Of a DNA stretch of 64,000 nt, positions 43,843-52,149 are shown one piece after another. The notes below the pieces were generated by a model, which saw only the letters and a list, made by a program, of their open reading frames with translations, made no database searches and was not told the DNA's origin. Every line of letters begins with the position of its first letter. Position 1 is the first letter of the stretch. The DNA lies in the NCBI RefSeq assembly GCF_005765165.1, contig NZ_VCIW01000001.1, forward strand, positions 62,001 to 126,000. The letters run 5' to 3'. The translations under genes and the position numbers were made by a program. Source of the DNA: Paenibacillus antri. GTDB lineage: Bacteria; Bacillota; Bacilli; Paenibacillales; YIM-B00363.

Positions 43843-43889
43843 ACGTATGATACGATAAGTATACCAATGATACCAATCGTATCACGTAT
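43843..43889. promoter_or_regulatory. Nested inverted and direct repeats before the giant gene
   Basis: TGATACGAT and its inverse ATCGTATCA lie in outer arms at 43848-43856 and 43876-43884. Between them ATACCAAT occurs twice in tandem (43861-43868 and 43870-43877). On the minus strand a -10-like TATACT is enclosed. This looks like an operator over the promoter; the regulator is unknown. Confidence 0.45.
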
Positions 43890-43940
43890 AAATTAGTAAA
43901 AGCTACACTTAAATTAAGTACACATCCTTTTCGTCGGGCG

Positions 43941-43972
43941 AAAAAAAAGACGCCTATGCAGAGCAAGGCGTC
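43941..43972 (-). terminator. Terminator of the GH43 gene
   Basis: GACGCC and GGCGTC pair around a 12-base loop, and the minus strand continues with eight T residues. It lies about 190 bp beyond the GH43 stop and ahead of the giant gene. Confidence 0.75.
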
Positions 43973-44160
43973 CCAGTTCATTGATATGATTTTCAGCCGT
44001 TTTTTAAGTCCGTGCATTTTCCTCTTAGAAATGGTTTATGGCGACAAATCCAAGGTTTTTAGAAGAGTTAAAGGCTGTACTATGGGCTAAACTAATTAAC
44101 TCGAAATTCCCTAAAGACTCCATTGACTCCGCTCCTTTCGGAACTTTGTCTACAAGGCGG

Positions 44161-45045
44161 TCACGTCATGACTACCGGTTCGATCCTTCCGTTGCCGATC
44201 CGCATGCGATCTATACATAGCTGACGGTGGCCCGGCTCAGCGTCTCCGATGATTCGGCGATGGTAGACGATAAACCATTCGTCAGAGTCCGGCAAATGCA
44301 AATAGCCATGATGTCCGGGGCCTTCCGCGATCGGCTCCTGCCTTTCCAGAATCGTGCTCTTATTTTCGAACGGTCCGAACGGGTTGTCGCTTACGCCATA
44401 TGCCACACGGTAGGTTCCGTTCGTCCACCCCCCCATCGACCACATGAAGTAATACAGTCCGTCCTTCTTGATCATGCAAGGTCCTTCCACATAACCCTCC
44501 GGCGTAATGGAGAGGAACACTTCGCCGCCGTCCTCCGTCAATGGAATAAATCCGGTCATCTCGTCATTCATCCGGGCGACGTTGCAATGCCCCCATCCGC
44601 CATAATATAGATAGATCGTACCATCCTCGTCTTTGAACAGATGAGCGTCGATCGGCTGCGCTCCGTGAATAAACTTATCTACCAACGGCTTGCCTAGATA
44701 GCCTCTGTACGGCCCTTCCGGGCGATCCGCAACCGCGATCTCCAGCCCGCCGATTTCATTGTCCGATTGAATATCGTTCGATGCAAATACTAGATAATAC
44801 TTGCCTCCGTGCTCAATATGGGTCGGTGCCCAAACCGCCCGCCAAATCCATGGAAAAGCGTCCATGTCGATGATCCCTTCGTGTTTGTCCCAATGGATCA
44901 GATCCTCGGAACTGAACGCGTCCAAATTCATCTGCTGCGTATACTCCGTGAACGATCGGGTCGCGAATATCCAATGTTTTCCTTCATACGTTCGAGCCTC
45001 AGGATCTGCGTACCAGCCAGGTATAATCGGGTTTTTTATGTCCAA
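44161..45045 (-). CDS. GH43-family beta-xylosidase/alpha-L-arabinofuranosidase-like enzyme
   Basis: The 294-residue five-bladed beta-propeller shows the three GH43 acidic residues: base aspartate in 'GWYADPEA', pKa-modulating aspartate in 'IDAHLFKDEDG', and acid glutamate in 'VEGPCMIKKDG'. 'RRIIGDAEPGHRQLCIDRM' near the end is typical of cytoplasmic members. No signal peptide. I choose the TTG at 45043-45045, seven bases after GGAG; a TTG two codons earlier is too close to the ribosome site. It removes arabinose or xylose from imported oligosaccharides; which of the two cannot be read from sequence alone. Confidence 0.88.
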   Translation of the reverse strand: MDIKNPIIPGWYADPEARTYEGKHWIFATRSFTEYTQQMNLDAFSSEDLIHWDKHEGIIDMDAFPWIWRAVWAPTHIEHGGKYYLVFASNDIQSDNEIGGLEIAVADRPEGPYRGYLGKPLVDKFIHGAQPIDAHLFKDEDGTIYLYYGGWGHCNVARMNDEMTGFIPLTEDGGEVFLSITPEGYVEGPCMIKKDGLYYFMWSMGGWTNGTYRVAYGVSDNPFGPFENKSTILERQEPIAEGPGHHGYLHLPDSDEWFIVYHRRIIGDAEPGHRQLCIDRMRIGNGRIEPVVMT

Positions 45046-45381
45046 CGCCAAACTCCTTCCTTTCCTTGTCCCTTCAGTCCGGTCAACGTCAACGCAACCA
45101 TCGCCGAAGCCGATAATGTCTCATGAACGATCCTCTCCTTCATATTTGAATGTTCTCCTTCTCGGGCTCTCATTTTCAGACCTCAACTCTACTCGTATAC
45201 TTCTTCGGTTTGTAATTCTTCCCCTTAGTTTACAATATCCTGTAGTGCCATGTTATTCAATTAACCTGCCCCGTCCCTTGGTTTTAACGGTTTATCTCAC
45301 GTAAACTCAGTCATTCGCAGCATTTCGTCACCCTAAAGTGCGTGGATCGTTATGAAAAGAAGTCGACATTGAACTCGAGAC
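45046..45381. other. Intergenic region between GH43 and the acid-sugar operon
   Basis: These 336 bp hold the GH43 leader and promoter region and the 3' end of the acid-sugar operon. A partial palindrome TTGTAA-N14-TTACAA (45210-45235) resembles the one at 2077-2105. No gene and no clear terminator hairpin were seen. Confidence 0.5.
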
Positions 45382-46602
45382 CTACCGCAACGTATGCGCG
45401 TGCCGAAGCATCCCGCGGACGACGGCTTCGTCCAGGCCGAGGCCGGGACCGCGGGGCGTCTTCATGACGCCGTCCTTCGCCTCCAAGATCGGATCGAAGA
45501 AGCCGCCGGTTTCCGCGACGCCCGATTTCAGCTCCTGGAAGGCGCCGAGATTCGGGATGTACGAGGCGAAGTGGAGCATGTAAGCGTACCCGAAGCCGCT
45601 CGAGATGTGCGGCGTGACGGGGATGCCCTTAAGGGCCGCCATGCGGGCGACGCGGGTCGTGCGGATAAAGCCGCCGTTATATTGCAGATCCGGTTGCACC
45701 ACCTGCGCCGCATCGTGCTCGACGACCCAGCGGAACCGGCGAAGGCTCGTCTCCTGTTCGCCGAACGCCAGCGGAATGTCCAACGCGTTCGCGACGGCGA
45801 GCGTCTCCTCAAGATGGTCGAACGGACAAGGCTCCTCATAGAAGAAGGCGCCGATCTCTTCGAGCAAATGGCCGTATTCGATGGCGAAATCCGGGTCGTA
45901 GGAGCCGTTCCCGTCGGCGTGGATGGCGATCTCGTCGCCCAGCGTCTTCCGCGTCAAGGCGATCAGCCGCTCCGATCTGCCGGACAACGAGTCCGCGTTG
46001 CGGCTCATCCGACCGCCGATTTTGAACTTCACGGCTCGGGCGCCGGTCGCCGCCATTCGACCCTGCAGCACCTCGATCTCTTCCTCGGGCGTCGTCCCCC
46101 GATTCCCGCTGGCGACATAGATCGGCACTTCGTCCCGAAGGACGCCGCCCAGCAGATCGCCGACCGGACGCCCTTCGATCCGGCCGAGCAAATCCAACAG
46201 GCTTGCTTCCACCCAAGAGACGCAGCACCAGAACGCGAGACCGGACAGCTTGTAGTTATTCTCATACCCGTATACGCCGTCGATCAGTCGCTCCAGCTCC
46301 CGCGCGTCTTTGCCGAGAAAGTAAGGAACGATAAGCTCCCGGAGCAGCGGATGCAGGTACAAGGCGCGGTCGCTGGCGACGGCGATCCCTTCGGCGCCGT
46401 CCTTCGAGCGGGTCCGAACGAAGTACTGTCCGTGGTTAAACAGAAGCTCGATGGAAGCGATGACGACGGGCTCGGCGATCCGAACGCGAAGCACCGGGGC
46501 GTTCGCCGCCTCCTCCAACCGCGCCGCGTCGCCCCCCTGCCCGTCGCTCGCGAGCGACGGGTCCAGATACAGATAGGAGAGGTCCCGATACATAGGATTC
46601 AT
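45382..46602 (-). CDS. Mandelate racemase/muconate lactonizing-family sugar-acid dehydratase
   Basis: The 406-residue enolase-superfamily protein has a capping domain (about 1-150) and a barrel with the catalytic lysine pair 'VKFKIGG', metal ligands in 'HADGNGSYD', 'FFYEEP' and 'FGEQE', the 'QPDLQYNGG' strand and histidine in 'TPHISSG'. A KxK motif plus a His base is the pattern of acid-sugar dehydratases of the mandelate racemase subgroup (for example tartrate, galactarate, arabinonate or gluconate dehydratase). The exact substrate cannot be read. Last gene of the operon, 17 bp after the dehydrogenase; ATG behind AAAGGAGGG. Confidence 0.88.
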   Translation of the reverse strand: MNPMYRDLSYLYLDPSLASDGQGGDAARLEEAANAPVLRVRIAEPVVIASIELLFNHGQYFVRTRSKDGAEGIAVASDRALYLHPLLRELIVPYFLGKDARELERLIDGVYGYENNYKLSGLAFWCCVSWVEASLLDLLGRIEGRPVGDLLGGVLRDEVPIYVASGNRGTTPEEEIEVLQGRMAATGARAVKFKIGGRMSRNADSLSGRSERLIALTRKTLGDEIAIHADGNGSYDPDFAIEYGHLLEEIGAFFYEEPCPFDHLEETLAVANALDIPLAFGEQETSLRRFRWVVEHDAAQVVQPDLQYNGGFIRTTRVARMAALKGIPVTPHISSGFGYAYMLHFASYIPNLGAFQELKSGVAETGGFFDPILEAKDGVMKTPRGPGLGLDEAVVRGMLRHAHTLR

Positions 46603-46619
46603 TAGAGTCGTTCCCTCCT

Positions 46620-47675
46620 TTATCGTTGCAACCGACGTACGATTTCGCGCGACACTTCGAGTGTCGGGGCACTCCCGCCCAGGTCTCTCGTCTTCAAGCC
46701 GGCTTCCGTGACGTCCTCGACGACCTGCAGCAGATGCGCGCCCATATCTTGGTGCCCCAGATGGTCCAGCATCAGCTTCGCCGTCCAGATTTGTCCGATC
46801 GGATTGGCGATGCCGAGTCCGGCGATCTCCGGCGCGGAGCCGTGGACCGGCTCGAACATGGACGGATACTTCCCGTTCACGTTCAAATTCGCGGCCGGCG
46901 CGATGCCGATCCCGCCCATGATCGCGGCGCCGATGTCGGTCAGAATGTCTCCGAATAGGTTGCTGCCGACGATCACGTCGAACGTCTCCGGCTTCGTGAC
47001 GAGGAACGCCGCCAGCGCGTCGACATGCGCGGAAGAGGCGGCGATATCCGGATGTTCGGCGCCGACCTCCCGGAACACTTGATCCCAGAACGGCATGGAA
47101 TGTACGATGCCGTTCGACTTGGTCGCGCTCGTGACGCGTCCTCGGCGCTTCCCCGCCAGCTCGAACGCGTACCGAATCGCCTGTTCGGTCCCGCGCCGCG
47201 TGAAGATCGCGCTCTGGACGGCCAACTCGTCCGCGCCCTTATGGATGCGCCCGCCGATCTCGCTGTATTCCCCTTCGCTGTTCTCCCGAACGACGACGAA
47301 ATCGAAGTCGTTCGGTCGGCGAAGCGGCGATTCGAGCCCGCGGAACAGCTTCGCCGGACGCAGATTGATCGCTTGCTCGAACTCGCGCCGGATCGCGATC
47401 AATAAGCCCCACAGCGACACATGGTCGGGCACGCGCGCGGGGTCGCCGACGGCCCCGAGGAAGATCGCGTCGTAGTCCCGCAACGTGCGCAGCCCGTCGT
47501 CCGGCATCATCTTCCCGTGAGCCAAATAATAATCGCAGCTCCACGGGAACGCGTCGTAACGAAAGGCGATGCCGCCGTGCAGCGCGGCGACCGCGTCCAG
47601 CACCTCGAGCGCGGCGGGGACCACTTCCTTGCCGATGCCGTCGCCGGGGATGGCCGCAATGCGATACGTATGCAC
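46620..47675 (-). CDS. Tartrate dehydrogenase-like member of the isocitrate/isopropylmalate dehydrogenase family
   Basis: The 351-residue NAD-dependent decarboxylating dehydrogenase has 'IPGDGIGKEVV' at the N-terminus, the 'VVVRENSEGEYSEIGG' loop typical of tartrate dehydrogenase/D-malate dehydrogenase (TtuC/DmlA) rather than LeuB, catalytic lysine in 'TSATKSNG', metal aspartates in 'LFGDILTDIGAA', and the adenosine loop 'EPVHGSAPEIAG'. It could oxidise tartrate, malate or a substituted malate. GTG start with GAGGAG upstream. It lies between the membrane AraC gene and the second dehydratase gene. Confidence 0.88.
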   Translation of the reverse strand: MHTYRIAAIPGDGIGKEVVPAALEVLDAVAALHGGIAFRYDAFPWSCDYYLAHGKMMPDDGLRTLRDYDAIFLGAVGDPARVPDHVSLWGLLIAIRREFEQAINLRPAKLFRGLESPLRRPNDFDFVVVRENSEGEYSEIGGRIHKGADELAVQSAIFTRRGTEQAIRYAFELAGKRRGRVTSATKSNGIVHSMPFWDQVFREVGAEHPDIAASSAHVDALAAFLVTKPETFDVIVGSNLFGDILTDIGAAIMGGIGIAPAANLNVNGKYPSMFEPVHGSAPEIAGLGIANPIGQIWTAKLMLDHLGHQDMGAHLLQVVEDVTEAGLKTRDLGGSAPTLEVSREIVRRLQR

Positions 47676-47698
47676 TGATCGCTCGACTCCTCTCGTCT

Positions 47699-49993
47699 CT
47701 AATTCGCTTTATATCGATCCTGAAGGAATTCCTCGCGATACGCCCCCGGCGTCGTTCCCGCCAGCTTCCGGAACGAGCGGATAAAGTTCTGCGAATTGTT
47801 ATAGCCCAGCTTCTCCGCGATTTCGGACACCTTCAGATCGGTCTCTTCCAGCATTTCCTTGGCTTTCTGGATGCGATGCCGCAGCAAGTAGTCGCTAAAA
47901 CTGATGCCGAGCTCCTGCCGAAGCACCTTGCTGATGTAGCTCGGGTGGTAATTCAACGCGTGGGAGCACGATTCCAGCGTAAGATCCGTATCGAAGTCGC
48001 GGTGGATCATCTCCACGACCTCCTGGGAGATCGTCCGATGCCGATTCGTCCGCTGCTCCTCGAAGACGCGCATCATCGGGCCGATCAGCTGCCGTTCGAA
48101 CCAGTCGCGCACGTCTTGGACGGACGCGAGCGCATGCAGCTGCTCCAGCCGCGGCGGTTCCCCGCCGAACGGCTCCAGCTGCGGGACGCCGCTTTCTTGC
48201 AGCAGCCGAATCAGGTTCACGAAGAATCGGGTGACGGCGATCTGATAATCGTTGTAATTATGATACTGTCCGGCGATGTCCTTGAAGAACGCGTCGAGCA
48301 GCGACGGCAGCCCCTCCCGATCCGCCATCTTCACCGCATCGAGAACTTGGCGCTCCAGCTCCTTCGGATATTGCGTCGCGACCGATTGGGCCGGTTGGAC
48401 GTCGTCAATGCGAAGGATCGTCTTCTGTCCGTACAGCACGCGATATTTCAGCGCATCCCTTGCCTCCCGGTAAGCGGTCTTCGCATCCTTCAGTCCGCCG
48501 TACATCCGGCTGACGCCGATACTGACGCGCAGCGCGAGGCAGCTCTCGACGCCTTCTTGAATCCGGTTGGCCAAGGAATAGACGGACGTTCGGAAATCCT
48601 CGTTCGCGTTCGGATCGTCGAACACCAGCGTCACTTGGAAGGAGTCCGCCACGATCGGCCGAAGCCGTCGGTGCTCGGGCACGAGCTCGCTCACGATGTT
48701 ATTGATGGCGAAGAGCAGCAGCTCGCTGTCGCTTTCGCTGTACCGCGTCCCTCGCAGCGTATCGATCTGAATGGTCAGGAGCGCCATTTGCTTCCACTTT
48801 GTTGCGTCGACATGCACGAATTCGAGCTTCTCGTAAATTTGCGTGGGCGCGATCTCGCCCCGAATCAGCTTGAGGACGTAGTACTCCTCGAGCTGTCTCG
48901 TTTGAGATCGAATGGAATCGGCCATTTCGAGCTGCGTTTTCCGCATGCTGGCGAAGCCCTCGTGAATGACGCGGAATTCGTCGAGCCGCTTCCGCCCCTT
49001 GTCCGACTGGGCGAACAACGACTGGTACAGCCGCTGGATCGGCGTATACATCCGATGCGAGCCGGCGAGCGAAATCACCACGGCGAGGAGAAGCATCGCG
49101 ATGCTGGCGGCCAAGATGAGCGCGCCGGTTTGCCGCGATTCCAAGCGGACGAGCTCGATCGGAATGACCGAGATATAGATCCAGCCGTTAAACGTCGAAC
49201 GTTGGTACGCCACGCCGACATGCTTCCCGCCGAAGCTCGTTTCGTACAACCCGGAGGCGTCGTCGGACGCTTTCAAGCGGGCGATCAACCCGTCCAACGC
49301 GGCCCCGCCTTCGATAACGCTTTCATTTTGCGCGGTCAACAGCTGATAATTCGCATCCAAGACGAGGATTTCGCCCAACGCGTTATTCTCGATCAAATAA
49401 TTGCGCAGCTGATGGCCGGGAATATCGATGACGAGCATGCCGCTCGGTCGTTCGGCGAAGGCCGGCACCTTCTTCACGAGGTGGATGCTGAACGACGGTT
49501 CCCTCTCGCTCTGCAGCCACCCTTCCGAATCCGCCGCCCAGAACTTCGTCCGATCCAGCTCCCGATAGCGGGCGATCTCCGCCGCCTCCGCCGGGGACAG
49601 CGGGTTCAGCCCGTCGCTGTTGAGGATGGTCCCGCGGTTCAGGTCGATCAAGTGCACGTCGCGAATGCCGATATCGAACGTCTGCACCTGAGACATCGAC
49701 CGATGGAGCTGTTGGACCAACATAAACCTGGAGGGCGTAATGCCTTCCTCCAGCGCCTCCGCGACGAACGGGCTCTCGGCCAGCCGCTCGATTTGCAGAT
49801 CCAGCGCGCCGAGCACCTGCTCGATACGAAGATGCGTCTGCTCGAGAATGAGAACGTTCCCTTGATTCACCTTCTCTTGCACGGTGCCCGATGTCTTGAT
49901 GTAGAAAAAGAGGCCGAGCAAAATAATGGGCATTGTGCTTAAACCGACAGTGAAGACGATCATCTTCGTCAGATATTTGTTATAGGTAAACAT
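47699..49993 (-). CDS. Membrane-tethered AraC-family regulator with extracellular Cache-like sensor
   Basis: The 764-residue protein has a transmembrane helix at about 10-32, an extracytoplasmic Cache-like domain of about 255 residues, a second helix near 290-315 ('ALILAASIAMLLLAVVISLAG'), a cytoplasmic linker region and an AraC DNA-binding domain in the last 100 residues ('LESCSHALNYHPSYISKVL', 'VSEIAEKLGYNNSQNFIRSF'). It has neither kinase nor receiver domain, so signal reception outside the cell and DNA binding are in one chain. It is encoded inside the operon it probably controls. ATG follows GGTGAT. Confidence 0.9.
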   Translation of the reverse strand: MFTYNKYLTKMIVFTVGLSTMPIILLGLFFYIKTSGTVQEKVNQGNVLILEQTHLRIEQVLGALDLQIERLAESPFVAEALEEGITPSRFMLVQQLHRSMSQVQTFDIGIRDVHLIDLNRGTILNSDGLNPLSPAEAAEIARYRELDRTKFWAADSEGWLQSEREPSFSIHLVKKVPAFAERPSGMLVIDIPGHQLRNYLIENNALGEILVLDANYQLLTAQNESVIEGGAALDGLIARLKASDDASGLYETSFGGKHVGVAYQRSTFNGWIYISVIPIELVRLESRQTGALILAASIAMLLLAVVISLAGSHRMYTPIQRLYQSLFAQSDKGRKRLDEFRVIHEGFASMRKTQLEMADSIRSQTRQLEEYYVLKLIRGEIAPTQIYEKLEFVHVDATKWKQMALLTIQIDTLRGTRYSESDSELLLFAINNIVSELVPEHRRLRPIVADSFQVTLVFDDPNANEDFRTSVYSLANRIQEGVESCLALRVSIGVSRMYGGLKDAKTAYREARDALKYRVLYGQKTILRIDDVQPAQSVATQYPKELERQVLDAVKMADREGLPSLLDAFFKDIAGQYHNYNDYQIAVTRFFVNLIRLLQESGVPQLEPFGGEPPRLEQLHALASVQDVRDWFERQLIGPMMRVFEEQRTNRHRTISQEVVEMIHRDFDTDLTLESCSHALNYHPSYISKVLRQELGISFSDYLLRHRIQKAKEMLEETDLKVSEIAEKLGYNNSQNFIRSFRKLAGTTPGAYREEFLQDRYKAN

Positions 49994-50044
49994 CTATCGA
50001 TCACCGCCTATGGGATAGCTGCAATGCCTGTCTTCCACTCGTCT

Positions 50045-51130
50045 TTATCGGGTGACCTGCAACAGCGCTTCCATCTTCTCGACGTCGACCTCGATGCCGA
50101 GTCCTTCCCCGGTCGGCACCGCGATGCGCCCGTCTTTCGGCTCGAAGGGAACGCTAAGAAACTGCTCGCGAAGATTATCTTTCTCGATGGAGTATTCGTA
50201 ATAACCCGAGCATTCCGGGGTGCTCGCCGCGAGATGCAAGGCGGCCGCGAAGCCGATGCCGCGCGTCGTGTTATGCGGCACGTATTGGACGCCGAACGCC
50301 CGGCACAGCGCCGCGGCCCGCTTGGCGTTCGACAGCCCCCCGCACTTGATCGGGTCCGCCGCATACATATGGCATGCCCCGCGCGCGATGAAATCCCGGA
50401 ACGTATATATATTCCAGTCCTGCTCCCCGACGTGGATCGGCACCGGCAGCGAGGCGGCCAGTCTGACGTATGCTTCGACGTCGTAATAAGGGCAGGGCTC
50501 TTCGTAATGATGAATGTCATATTGCTTGATTTTATCATACAGTTGGACGGCCTGAACGTACGAATACGAACTATTTCCGTCCACCATCAGCTTCACGACG
50601 GGACCGACGGCTTCCCGAACGGCCTTCACTTTGGCTACGTCGTCTTCGAGGCGTACCGGCATCCCCGAGCCCATGCGCGGCCCGACCTTGATCTTGACCG
50701 CCGGGAACCGGAACCGGTCCAACATCTCCCGCAGCTTCGCGGCTTCCTCCGCCGGCGGCAAATCCCGGCTCATGCTGGAGCCGTATAACGGAACTTCAGA
50801 GCGATATAACCCTCCGAGCAAGTTGTACAGCGGCTGCCGCGCCGCCTTCGCCCGAATGTCCCAGCAGGCGATCTCCACGCCGCTGAACGCCATCGCCAGC
50901 AGCTGACCGGATAGCTTGTAATGCTTCGTCAGCACCTTTTCTTCCATCTTCTCGCCGTCGAAGGGACTCATCCCGAGCACCTGCGGCTTCACGACGTTCC
51001 GGAGCAGCTGCAGCGTCGTCTCGATCTGCATCGGACTGCATTCCCCGAATCCCGAGATCCCCTCGTCGGTATCCAGCTTTATATACAATAACCCTTTAGC
51101 GGAGTAACACGTCAGCTCGGTAATCTTCAA
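50045..51130 (-). CDS. Second mandelate racemase/muconate lactonizing-family enzyme
   Basis: The 361-residue enolase-superfamily enzyme shows lysines in 'AVKIKVG', metal ligands in 'LMVDGNSS', 'HYEEPCPYY' and 'HVGEQD', the strand 'AADPIKCGG' and base histidine in 'VPHNTTRG'. It shares family but not detailed sequence with the other dehydratase of the operon, so the two probably act on different acid sugars or epimers. TTG start with GGGGGAA nine bases upstream. It lies between an unknown helical protein and the membrane AraC regulator. Confidence 0.88.
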   Translation of the reverse strand: MKITELTCYSAKGLLYIKLDTDEGISGFGECSPMQIETTLQLLRNVVKPQVLGMSPFDGEKMEEKVLTKHYKLSGQLLAMAFSGVEIACWDIRAKAARQPLYNLLGGLYRSEVPLYGSSMSRDLPPAEEAAKLREMLDRFRFPAVKIKVGPRMGSGMPVRLEDDVAKVKAVREAVGPVVKLMVDGNSSYSYVQAVQLYDKIKQYDIHHYEEPCPYYDVEAYVRLAASLPVPIHVGEQDWNIYTFRDFIARGACHMYAADPIKCGGLSNAKRAAALCRAFGVQYVPHNTTRGIGFAAALHLAASTPECSGYYEYSIEKDNLREQFLSVPFEPKDGRIAVPTGEGLGIEVDVEKMEALLQVTR

Positions 51131-51211
51131 GCTTCATTCCCCCAACCGCGGAAGTACCGGACCGGCGCGGGCGCCGATCCGGTCTGCGAACGAACGGCAT
51201 GACCCGCGCCG

Positions 51212-52123
51212 TCAGACGGCCAACCCGTCCCTTCCCTTCTTCCCGACGTCCAACCGATCCTTGAGCGTCTCTTGATCGATGTCGCCTTGGAAGAAATCGC
51301 TGGCGGCGACGAGATATCCGTAGCCCATGCGCACCGCGTGCGCGTAATGGCTCGTAGGTTCTTCGGCGTACGCCGCGTCGATCCGCTCCGGGGATACTTC
51401 CTCGCCCCGCCGGAGCGCTTCCGTCACCTGCAGAATCGCGTCCCCTTCGTTGTAGAAATTCGTGTCGACGATAAAACGTTGCAGCTTGGCCGGATCGGGC
51501 GTCAGCGCCGCCTCCGCATACCGATGCAGCGGAATGACATGCTCTTGGTGCTTCGCGTGCAGCTTATCGACCCATTCCTCGGCCGGACCGTCCTCCGATG
51601 CGAACCGGTGAAGGCTCACGAGGTAGCGCTGCCAGACGGAGCGAAGCGTCGCGGCGACCTCGGAGACGCGAAGCCCCGCCGCGGCCGGCAAGCTCTCCGG
51701 CTCGTTCTCGAAATGCGCCGCCCGGTACGGGAACGGCGTATTCGGATTGTCCTTGTACAGCTTGTTGTAGATGAAGCCGTCGTGATAGATGCTGCAGTCG
51801 GTCGGAAATTCCTTCGATTCCGGCTCCGCCTCCCGGAAGACGACCTTCATCTGCCGGTCGGCCGCCCGGTGGCACAGCCACCCCAGGACGTAAGCCAGCT
51901 TGAAGGATAACCGGTCCGCCTCCTTGCGTTCTTCCCAGATGCCTCTGTACTTCTCGAGGAGCGGCACCGTGAATTTATCCCCGGAACGCGTGACGCTGCC
52001 GTATTGCGAGAATCGGATATGCTCGCGTCCCGCTTCCTTGAATGCCTCGCAGACGCGGTTCCCGGCGAACATCATGAGGAAACAATCCTCGACGACCGCG
52101 GTATGCGTAACGTTTTCAGACAT
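51212..52123 (-). CDS. Conserved helical protein of unknown function, copy 1 (303 residues)
   Basis: I do not recognise this protein. It is soluble, mostly helical, lacks a signal peptide, and is a clear homologue of the 273-residue protein encoded on the other side of the binding-protein gene. Shared blocks are LGWLxHRxADR (residues 80-90 here), EEWVDKLHA (182-190) and TNFYxxxDAI (221-230). The His, Asp and Arg of the first block and the Asn of the last could form a metal or substrate site; the block faintly recalls the helical zinc-dependent phospholipase C/P1 nuclease fold, which is speculation. ATG follows GGAGG. Position in the operon implies a role in handling the imported acid sugar. 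Confidence 0.8.
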   Translation of the reverse strand: MSENVTHTAVVEDCFLMMFAGNRVCEAFKEAGREHIRFSQYGSVTRSGDKFTVPLLEKYRGIWEERKEADRLSFKLAYVLGWLCHRAADRQMKVVFREAEPESKEFPTDCSIYHDGFIYNKLYKDNPNTPFPYRAAHFENEPESLPAAAGLRVSEVAATLRSVWQRYLVSLHRFASEDGPAEEWVDKLHAKHQEHVIPLHRYAEAALTPDPAKLQRFIVDTNFYNEGDAILQVTEALRRGEEVSPERIDAAYAEEPTSHYAHAVRMGYGYLVAASDFFQGDIDQETLKDRLDVGKKGRDGLAV

Positions 52124-52149
52124 GACTCATCCTCCGTTCGATCGATTGG

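Larger units (their letters stand above)
43812..44160. other. Intergenic region upstream of the giant gene
   Basis: These 349 bp hold the leader and operator-like repeats of the giant gene and the GH43 terminator. Between about 43980 and 44160 only a short plus-strand open frame from 44038 is present, without ribosome site or recognisable product, and I do not call it. Confidence 0.6.

Noticed and set aside
44038-44220. Short plus-strand open frame of 60 codons in an intergenic region
   Set aside because: No ribosome site, no homology that I recognise, and it runs into the 3' end of the GH43 gene.
45210-45235. TTGTAA-N14-TTACAA as a second copy of the 2077-2105 divergent promoter
   Set aside because: The spacer differs by one base, the flanks do not match, and the gene behind it does not start at a fitting distance. 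Chance is a sufficient explanation.
47876-49942. Open frame of 688 codons on the plus strand
   Set aside because: It is antisense to the membrane AraC gene. The histidine/arginine-rich sequence is a reflection of high-GC codon use on the other strand.
50008-50538. Serine/arginine-rich minus-strand open frame of 176 codons
   Set aside because: It is an alternative frame within the enolase-superfamily gene, which has complete catalytic motifs.
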